Origin: CAYSLU01 sp964431965
Lineage (GTDB): Bacteria > Verrucomicrobiota > Kiritimatiellia > CAIKKV01 > CAYSLU01
Direction of reading: 5' to 3'
Assembly (NCBI GenBank): GCA_964431965.1
Contig: CAYSLU010000075.1
Span: 1 to 26,210 of the forward strand
DNA length: 26,210 nt
The notes under the pieces are model-generated. The model was given only the letters and a program-made list of their open reading frames with translations. It was not told where the DNA came from and did no database searches. Positions 15,823 through 23,300 of the stretch are shown piece after piece (the stretch's first letter is position 1; each line of letters opens with the position of its first letter). The position numbers and the translations under genes are program-made.

Positions 15823-17744
15823 TGACGAAGCCTTACGATGTGATCGTTGTTGGCGCCGGCCATGCCGGATGCGAAGCCGCCTTAGCGTCGGCTCGCATAG
15901 GAGCCAGGACCGCGCTCATCACAATGGACTCCAAAGCGGTCGCCAGGATGTCCTGCAATCCATCGATCGGCGGGATAGCGAAGTCAAACATCGTCTTTGA
16001 GGTGGATGCTCTCGGCGGGGAGATGGCACGCAATACCGATTACACGGGAATCCAGTTCAGAGTCCTGAACACGAAGAAGGGACCAGCTGTCCAGGCGAAC
16101 CGAGCCCAATGCGACAAGCACCGATATTCAGACCGGATGGCGGCCGTTCTGTATGCGACGCGTGGACTGGAAATCATATCCACCGAGGTTACCGCCATAT
16201 GGACTGAAGGCGGATCATTGCGGGGCGTTTCCGTCAAGGGCGGCAGGATCGAAGGAAGAACGGTGGTCCTGACAGCTGGGACCTTTCTGGGCGGAGTAGT
16301 TCACATCGGAATGCGTCGCTCATCTGGTGGGAGAATCGGAGAACCGGCAGCCGATGAATTGAGCCGATCGCTAGCAGGACTCGGCATCCGGATGGGCAGG
16401 CTGAAGACAGGAACGCCACCTAGGCTTGTTGGAGCCAGCCTTGACTACTCGAAGATGGAGGTTCAGCCGGGCGATGAACCACCGCCTTTGCTTTCAGCTG
16501 GAGCGAGGCGGGAGCGATTGTTCCACGTGGAACATCCGGGAGGATCGGATAGCCTTACCGGGGAACACGGACCAGAAGGATTGTTCCACGTGGAACAATC
16601 GCCAACTCGGCTCCGTCCGTGGTCCCCTGGATCAAGTCAGATGCCGTGTTACCTGACGCACACCACCGAACAAACTCACGACATCATCCGATCGAGTCTG
16701 AGCCAGAGCGCCATGTACGGTGGCGCCATCACAGGGACTGGAGTCAGGTACTGTCCATCGGTGGAGGACAAGATCGTCAAGTTTCCCGATAGACCCAGCC
16801 ATCATGTTTTCATTGAACCGGAGGGTCGGGACTCCGAGGAGATCTATCCGAACGGGATATCCAACAGCCTGCCTGAGGATGTTCAGGTCGAGTTGGTGAG
16901 GTCGATACCAGGCTTGGAGCGTGCTGAGTTCACAAACTGGGCGTATGCGATAGAGTACGACTACGCAGATCCGACTCAGCTCCTGCACACACTTGAATCC
17001 AAGAATCTGCCTGGTTTGTTCATCGCTGGCCAGATTAACGGGACCACGGGCTACGAGGAGGCGGCTGGTCAGGGATTGGTGGCCGGAGTGAATGCGGCCT
17101 TTCTTAGCATGGACCGAGAACAAGTCACCCTCAGTCGGGCTGACGGATATATCGGCGTACTGATAGACGATCTCGTAACTAAGGGCACATCAGAGCCTTA
17201 CAGAATGTTCACGTCTCGTGCCGAGCATAGACTTACCCTCCGTCAGCACAATTCCAGATTCCGTCTCAAGGACTTGGCCAAGACAATCGGAATAGCGCCT
17301 GCCGCAGACATGGCAGAGACCGAGGACTGGGCTCGCCTGATCTCCGATCGGATGGCGATGCTCGGCAGGAGCCGGGTTGAGGGTGTTACGCTGCTCCAGT
17401 TGCTGCGACGACCGGAGGTTCGGTATCGGAGTCTGGCTCCATCCGACTCCGGTCTTCCAGACGAGGTCGTGGATGAGATTGAGTTCCGGGTCAAGTACGA
17501 GGGCTACATCACGCGCGAGGAAGATCAGATACTCAGGATGCGGGATCTGGAGTCCCGCCGGATTCCGGCCTGGATAGACTATTCGGACATCGGGGCCCTC
17601 CGCCACGAGTCCCGCGAGAAGCTGAGCCGAATCCAGCCTTCCAGCCTGGGGCAGGCGCTCCGGATCTCGGGGATCACGCCGGCCGACGTTGCGATTCTCT
17701 CGGTCTGGATCAAGCGCGGCGCACCGCCTCGGCCAAAGTCATAA
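15822..17744 (+). CDS. mnmG: tRNA uridine-5-carboxymethylaminomethyl modification enzyme MnmG (GidA)
   Basis: The 640-residue FAD protein is the partner of MnmE in U34 modification. It has the N-terminal dinucleotide fold VIVVGAGHAGCEAA (7-20), SCNPSIGG with Cys45, RYCPSVEDK with Cys311, and the C-terminal FAD segment INGTTGYEEAAGQG. These cysteines correspond to Cys47 and Cys277 of the E. coli enzyme, so about 36 extra residues lie between them. The extra residues fall after GDEPPPLLSAG and before QMPCYLTHTTE, and they contain LFHVE twice (233-237 and 254-258). Each LFHVE is encoded by a parS centromere site. The ATG at 15822 overlaps the mnmE stop; a GTG three bases earlier is an alternative start. 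AGA, AGG and ATA codons are far more frequent than in the flanking genes. The usual chromosomal neighbours rsmG, parA and parB are not downstream. Confidence 0.97.
   Translation: MTKPYDVIVVGAGHAGCEAALASARIGARTALITMDSKAVARMSCNPSIGGIAKSNIVFEVDALGGEMARNTDYTGIQFRVLNTKKGPAVQANRAQCDKHRYSDRMAAVLYATRGLEIISTEVTAIWTEGGSLRGVSVKGGRIEGRTVVLTAGTFLGGVVHIGMRRSSGGRIGEPAADELSRSLAGLGIRMGRLKTGTPPRLVGASLDYSKMEVQPGDEPPPLLSAGARRERLFHVEHPGGSDSLTGEHGPEGLFHVEQSPTRLRPWSPGSSQMPCYLTHTTEQTHDIIRSSLSQSAMYGGAITGTGVRYCPSVEDKIVKFPDRPSHHVFIEPEGRDSEEIYPNGISNSLPEDVQVELVRSIPGLERAEFTNWAYAIEYDYADPTQLLHTLESKNLPGLFIAGQINGTTGYEEAAGQGLVAGVNAAFLSMDREQVTLSRADGYIGVLIDDLVTKGTSEPYRMFTSRAEHRLTLRQHNSRFRLKDLAKTIGIAPAADMAETEDWARLISDRMAMLGRSRVEGVTLLQLLRRPEVRYRSLAPSDSGLPDEVVDEIEFRVKYEGYITREEDQILRMRDLESRRIPAWIDYSDIGALRHESREKLSRIQPSSLGQALRISGITPADVAILSVWIKRGAPPRPKS
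16519..16534. other. parS centromere site 1 (ParB-binding), inside mnmG
   Basis: TGTTCCACGTGGAACA is a perfect 16-bp palindrome identical in core to the known chromosomal parS sequences bound by ParB (GTTCCACGTGGAAC type). Translated in the mnmG frame, the site and its edge bases read L-F-H-V-E-H (233-238). Confidence 0.85.
16580..16599. other. parS centromere site 2 (ParB-binding), inside mnmG
   Basis: ATTGTTCCACGTGGAACAAT is a perfect 20-bp palindrome containing the same 16-bp parS core (16582-16597). It lies 63 bp from site 1 measured core to core, which is 21 codons and about six DNA helical turns, and is read in the same frame as L-F-H-V-E-Q (254-259). Confidence 0.87.
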
Positions 17745-20279
17745 ATGAACTATAGTTTCCTTACGAGAGAGCTAGCGGTCCGAGGTGGTCGCGCCGCGAT
17801 CCGGGGAGCGATTCTCGCGTGTCTGGCCGTCGTGGCGGCGGCGGCCGCGACGAACGGCCCAACCCTCCCCCCGCTGCCCGAAGCCGGCTATGCGCCGATC
17901 GATGCCTGCGACTATGCGGATACCGCCGCCGTGCAGACAGCCTGGGTCGCCAAGTGGGGCACAGCGCCGGCCGAGCGGATATCGGTCGGCCAGCGGTCCG
18001 TCGTGAAGCTCCCATTCGTCTTTGCCGGAAACCGGCTTCCCCGGGCGAGTTGGGACCGTGATGTGCGCCTCGACTTGGGAGACGCAGACGGGCTCCGGTT
18101 TCAGTTCCACTGCCCGGATCCATCCGCCGTCTCCCACTTCACGTGCTACCTGCGGAGCGGGGCGGGCTGGTTCGCCGTGCCGTTCCAGCCGCCGGACGAC
18201 CCCGGGTGGGGGCTCGTGGAAATCCGGAAGTCGGAGGCCGAAATCGAGGACAGTCCAGACGGGTGGGGGAAGATCGACGGACTTCGCATCTCGGCCTGGC
18301 GCGCCGCCGACACCAACGGAGCGTTCATGATCGCCAACCTCGGCCGGCTCGGCGGTGACGCGCCGATCGCGATCATCCGCGGTGACTCGGCCTCGAGCCT
18401 TGCGCCCGACGAGGCGCGCTCGGTGACGGAGTACACTAGGAGCGTCGCCCTGCGGCTGCGCGAACTCGGACTCGAGCACGATATCATCAGCGATCGCGAC
18501 CTCACGCCCCAACGTCTGGCCGCCCGCCACGTGGTCATCCTGCCGCACAACCCGACCATGCCAGACTCCGTTGTCGAATGCCTCGCCCGCTACCTCCAAG
18601 CCGGCGGGAACCTGATCTGCTTCTATACGCTTCCCGCGGCGCTGACTCCGAGCACCGGGATCGGGCAGGGCCGCTATATCGCACCCGGCCGGACCGGCCG
18701 CTTCACGACGATCCGCGCTACTGACGACGGAGGGCTGGTCGGCCAGCCCGCGGCGGTCGCGCAGCGCTCGTGGAACATCAATCAAGGGCTGCCCATTCCG
18801 GGGCGAAGCCGGCCCGTCGCCTTCTGGTATGACGCCGCCGGCTCGAATACCACCGAAGCGGCCATCGTGCTGTCGAGCAACTGCATCTTCATGACGCACG
18901 TTCTGACGGACGAGGATCCGGCCGCGAAGCGGAAGCTGCTGCTGGCGATGGTCGGGCACTGGATCCCTGACGCCGTGCGTGAGACCGCCCGCCGCCGGAT
19001 CGCCCGCCTCGATGTCTTCGGGCCGTATGTCGCGCCCGGTCAGGCCGCCTCCGATCTCCAGTCGCACACGGCGCTCAACGCGCGGGCGTCCGCTCATCTC
19101 GCAGCCGCCGGCGCCGGACGCGCGGACGCGGAGGCTCACCTCGCGGCCGGGCGCTTCGACGAGGCGCTGGACGCCGCGGACCGCGCGCGGCGCGAGCTGA
19201 TCGAGGCGTGGTGCGCCACCCTGAGCCCGACCGCTGGCGAGCACCGCGCCTTCTGGTGTCACAGCGCGTTTGGGGTGGAGGGAATGACATGGGAGGCCGC
19301 GGCGCGCCGGCTGGCCGAGAACGGGTTCACCGCGATCCTGCCCAACATGCTGTGGGGCGGCGTGGCCTACTACGACAGCCGGGTTCTGCCCGCTGCCCCC
19401 GAGGTGGCACGACGAGGCGATCAGATCCGCGCGTGCCTGGCCGCCTGCCGCACGAACGGGCTGGAGTGCCACGTGTGGAAAGTGAACTGGAACATGGGCT
19501 GGAACGCGCCGGCGGACTTCCGCCAGCGCATGAAGAGCGAAGGGCGAACGCAGGTCGGGTTCAACGGGAAGCCCGAGGACGACTGGCTCTGTCCCTCGCA
19601 CCCCGCCAACCGGCAGCTGGAGATTGACTCGATGCTCGAGGTGGCGACCCGCTACGCCGTGGACGGCCTGCACTTCGACTACATCCGCTACCCCGATGCG
19701 GACCACTGCTTCTGCGCCGGCTGTCGCGAGCGGTTCGAGAAGGAGCTCGGAGCCCCGGTCGCGGACTGGCCGGGCGGGGTCCTCAACGACGCGCCCATGC
19801 GCGCGCGCTGGTTCGACTTCCGGCGGGCGAACATCACGCGCGTGGTGCGCGCCGTGAGCGAAGGCGCGCGCCGCATCCGGCCTGGAATCAAGATTTCCGC
19901 GGCGGTCTTCGCCAACTGGCCGGTCGACCGCGACGGGGTGGGGCAGGACTGGAAGGCGTGGTGCGAAGCCGGCTATCTCGACTTCGTGTGCCCGATGGAC
20001 TACACCCCCGGCAACGCGCGGTTCGAGAGCTGGGTCCGGCAGCAGCGCGCGTGGGCCGGCGCGGTGCCGTGCTATCCCGGGATCGGCCTCAGCACGTGGT
20101 CGGAGTCCGACCCCATCTGCCGCCTCGCCGCCCAAGTCGCGATTACGCGCAAGCTCGGCACGGGCGGCTTCACCGTTTTCAACTACGGCGCGCCCGAGGC
20201 CGCCGACATCGTTCCCCTGTGTGGCGCCGGGCTCACACGCCCGCCTGGCGCGCCGACGGCCGCGTCACAAAAAGAGTAA
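17745..20279 (+). CDS. secreted GHL10-type glycoside hydrolase-like protein
   Basis: The 844-residue protein has a signal peptide (basic N-region, hydrophobic ILACLAVVAAAAA, cleavage near residue 36). A jelly-roll-like region follows (about 60-200, GLRFQFHCPD to GLRISAWRA), then an amidotransferase-like Rossmann segment (about 205-310, IAIIRGDSAS to GGNLICFYTLP). A TIM-barrel of the glycosyl-hydrolase-like 10 family (GHL10, formerly DUF187) occupies about 500-800, with FWCHSAFG, NGFTAILPNMLWGG, HVWKVNWN, HFDYIRYPD (about 643), and the diagnostic VGQDWKAWCEAGYLDFVCPMDYTP. The Asp of HFDY and the Asp of PMDY are good candidates for active-site residues. Characterised relatives are few, and some act on cell-wall or secreted polysaccharides. 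The start codon directly abuts the mnmG stop with no Shine-Dalgarno sequence. AACTATAGTT, a 10-bp palindrome containing TATAGT, overlaps codons 2-5. Confidence 0.8.
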   Translation: MNYSFLTRELAVRGGRAAIRGAILACLAVVAAAAATNGPTLPPLPEAGYAPIDACDYADTAAVQTAWVAKWGTAPAERISVGQRSVVKLPFVFAGNRLPRASWDRDVRLDLGDADGLRFQFHCPDPSAVSHFTCYLRSGAGWFAVPFQPPDDPGWGLVEIRKSEAEIEDSPDGWGKIDGLRISAWRAADTNGAFMIANLGRLGGDAPIAIIRGDSASSLAPDEARSVTEYTRSVALRLRELGLEHDIISDRDLTPQRLAARHVVILPHNPTMPDSVVECLARYLQAGGNLICFYTLPAALTPSTGIGQGRYIAPGRTGRFTTIRATDDGGLVGQPAAVAQRSWNINQGLPIPGRSRPVAFWYDAAGSNTTEAAIVLSSNCIFMTHVLTDEDPAAKRKLLLAMVGHWIPDAVRETARRRIARLDVFGPYVAPGQAASDLQSHTALNARASAHLAAAGAGRADAEAHLAAGRFDEALDAADRARRELIEAWCATLSPTAGEHRAFWCHSAFGVEGMTWEAAARRLAENGFTAILPNMLWGGVAYYDSRVLPAAPEVARRGDQIRACLAACRTNGLECHVWKVNWNMGWNAPADFRQRMKSEGRTQVGFNGKPEDDWLCPSHPANRQLEIDSMLEVATRYAVDGLHFDYIRYPDADHCFCAGCRERFEKELGAPVADWPGGVLNDAPMRARWFDFRRANITRVVRAVSEGARRIRPGIKISAAVFANWPVDRDGVGQDWKAWCEAGYLDFVCPMDYTPGNARFESWVRQQRAWAGAVPCYPGIGLSTWSESDPICRLAAQVAITRKLGTGGFTVFNYGAPEAADIVPLCGAGLTRPPGAPTAASQKE

Positions 20280-20315
20280 AAAAGCGCGACACCCTTGGCT
20301 GGCCTGACTATGTTT

Positions 20316-20335
20316 CCCCGCAGGGAGCTGCGGGG
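20316..20335 (+). promoter_or_regulatory. perfect hairpin just before the RHS start codon
   Basis: CCCCGCAG, loop GGAG, CTGCGGGG form a perfect 8-bp stem ending five bases before the ATG at 20341. The loop shows a Shine-Dalgarno-like GGAG, while the G-rich 3' arm (GGGG, followed by GG) is paired. It could control translation initiation or end upstream transcripts, but no T run follows, which argues against a classical terminator. Confidence 0.4.
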
Positions 20336-20340
20336 GGACG

Positions 20341-23300
20341 ATGCAGGGGTTGCAGCGGGGTGTCTGTTTCGGCGTGTCTGCGCGAACGGTGATCGGCGGG
20401 CGGGTATCCGCGCCGACCCGTGTCGGACCATCCCGCCTCCTGGTCGTCGCTTTGACGCTCCTCCTCCCGCTCGCTCCGCGCCTCCCGGCCGCGCAGGGGG
20501 AGCACTTCGTCGCCGCCTACAACGTGCTGGCGTCCGAACTCAACGCGCGGCTTTCAGTGCTGAGCCTGTCCACCTTTCCCCTGAAGAGCTTGGACAACGG
20601 CGACGGGGTGACTCCGCTCGACCTATACATGCTACGCCAGAAAGTGCGCGACCTGATGGGGATGTACTTCGTGGTCACGCCAGGCGGCTCCCAGCTCGAT
20701 CAGAAGGATGAGTACGAGGCGTTTCCGTGGGGCCTTCGATACGCGACCACCGAGCTGGTGACGCCATCGCTCATGGACGGGATCGGGGCCAACGGCTGGT
20801 TCACCAAGGTGCCGGGATCGTGCGTTGTCGCCACCAACTCCGTATACGCGGCGAACTTCCTCGACGTGCCGCTTCTGTGGATCCATTTCGTGGAACTGCA
20901 GACGGCGATTCGACGCCTCAGATACACGAAGTGGGGCGGCACGTGGACCGCTCCCGATACGCAGAACTACAGAGTCGGCGACGGGTCGGCCTGGGACTGG
21001 CCGTCGGCGAAGGCGGCGGCTGAAACTGTCTACGCCGCATCGGCCCTGCAGAGCGTGGGCGCCCCGTTCGCGCTGACATCCGCCGATCACTGGCGGAACG
21101 GAAACCGCGTCTACGTCGCCGGCATGAACACGCGTCGCTCCCGCTTCCGCGTGTCCAACCTGGGGATCTACCCGCACAGCGTGCAGTTCTACAACCTCGG
21201 AAGCCTGTCGCCAGCCGACCCCTACTACCCTACAGTCCGCGAGTTCCACGCCAACGGGCAGTCGGTTCGCTTCGACGCCTGGACGCTATGGAGCACCTCG
21301 CCGTTCACCGCCGGCTCCGATGTGTTCTCGGACACGCTCGGCATCGACTCGTCGCCCGCCTGGTGCCCCGAGCCGCTGCCGGGCGGCGTCAGCATCCGCG
21401 GCTTCACCGTCGCCGGGGTCGTCGCAGTCGTCGAGTGGGACTTCCCGACGTATGCGCTCCGCGAGCCCGTGCTGGTCGATGATGACGATGACGGACTATG
21501 CGTGTCGGGCTGCGGGTGCTCGGAGTGCCCGCCCGCCATGGACGCGAACTGGATGCACATGTGGAACCGGCCGGTCGTCACGTTTCCCCTCGGCATATCG
21601 AGCGGGCTGCTGTCGGGCGGGGTCCGCGTGAAGGCCTACGTGACCGAGTACGAGGTGGACGGCGCCACCCGACAGGCGTTCAGCCTGGATACGCGCGTGC
21701 TGTCGGACGGCGGCGACCCGGCGGCCGGCTGGTGGTTCGTGGCCATCAAGAGGCCGTGCGGCGCCGAAGTCGTAATCCCCACCACCGGGCGGATGGCGAA
21801 CCAGCCCATCAACGTCCGCGCGTCCTACCGGCTGAGCCGGACCGCCGAAGGCGTGTCGCTCGTGTTTCCGCTCCAGGACAACCTCATCCACCAGTACGGA
21901 GGTAACGGCGCGATCTCCAAGGTGACGATGCGCTTCGGAAATGCGTCGGTCTCGGTGAGCGGGTCGCCCGACGCGTGGCCCGGGATGCGCGCGTCCCGGA
22001 ACGCCAGCGGGTGCGTCGTGTCGAACACCTCGCCCGCCCTCACCGCCGTGCTCCGGTATCGTGCTCCCAACCTGGTGGGCCGGGTCGATTACTTCACCCC
22101 GACCGGGGTGCCCCTGTCGCAGATCGAGTACTCGACGGGCAGCAAGTGCTACACGCTTCGCGATCCGGCTGGAAACCACGTGGACGAGGCCCGAGTCGTA
22201 ACCAACGCCGTCGGCGATACCGAGATCTGGCGAGGCGTCACGACGAACGGCTCCGTCCGCGCCGCGCTCAAGGAAATCCGCTCCGATTCCCATGACCCCG
22301 TCAGCGGGCTTCACCGGGTTGCGCAGGTCGACCTGCTCGACCCGGGCGGCGCCGCCGAGCAGAGCCGCACGAGCATCACAGCCTTCGCCGAATTCCCGTG
22401 GGGGGAGGAGGTCGTGACGCACACGGTCGGCGCCGGTACGCCGGACGAGCAAACCACCCGCTACGACTATGTGCCGGAGGGAATCGACGGAGAGTCGCTC
22501 CCGCGTCTGGTCGAATCTCCCGATGGATCCTGGACGGGCTATGCGTACGACGGGCTGAACCGCGTGATCCTGGAGGAGTCCGCCCACATGAACAGCGCGC
22601 CGGGCGACACCGGATCCTGCCGCTCGGTTCGCTCCGTCTACCTGGGCTCGGCCGAGCTCGATGCCCTCGGCTTCCCGGCCCTTGACGGCGGCGACACCAA
22701 TGACCCGCGGCCGCGACTCGTCGTCGAATCCATCGCCGGCGTCGAGGTCGCGCGAACCTACCACGCCTACCTGCCGGATCGCGCGATCACGCGCCGCTGC
22801 CGCACGCCCGGCGCCGCCTACGATGCGGCGGATAACGAAGAGACAGCCGTCCACCACCTGACGAGCGGCACGTTCCAGGGGCGCCCGTGGAAGGCCGAGC
22901 GTCCGGACGGAACCCGGACGGTCACGAGCTACAGCCACGACCCGGCGCTGGACCGCCTCACGATCACGGCCGACTCCGGCATCGGGTCGGGAACCGTCGT
23001 AACCAGCGGGACTCGAAGCGTAACCGTGACGGACGCGTCCGGCCACGTGCTGGAGGAGCGCCGCGCGGATATCGCCACCGGGATTGTCCTTTCGCGGATA
23101 TCGAACCAGCGCGACGCATTCGGGCGCGTGACCTGCGCCTCCAACGCGGTGGACGGGACGTGCACCCGCACCACCTACGGCTGCTGCGGACCGCAGACCG
23201 TGCGCGATGCGGAGGGGATCGAGACCACCAACCACTACAACGAGCTGAAGCAGGTGTTCGCGGCTGAGCGGTGCGGAGTGACGGAGTTCGCGGAGCGGGA

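Noticed and set aside
17748..17757. AACTATAGTT palindrome as a -10 box for a separate GHL10 promoter
   Set aside because: Transcription from it would begin inside the signal-peptide codons, and no suitable in-frame start codon follows before the hydrophobic segment; coupling to mnmG is simpler.
17772..20135. 787-residue open frame antisense to the GHL10 gene
   Set aside because: It mirrors the codon pattern of the opposite strand, has no recognisable domain and no ribosome binding site; GHL10 motifs on the plus strand are unambiguous.
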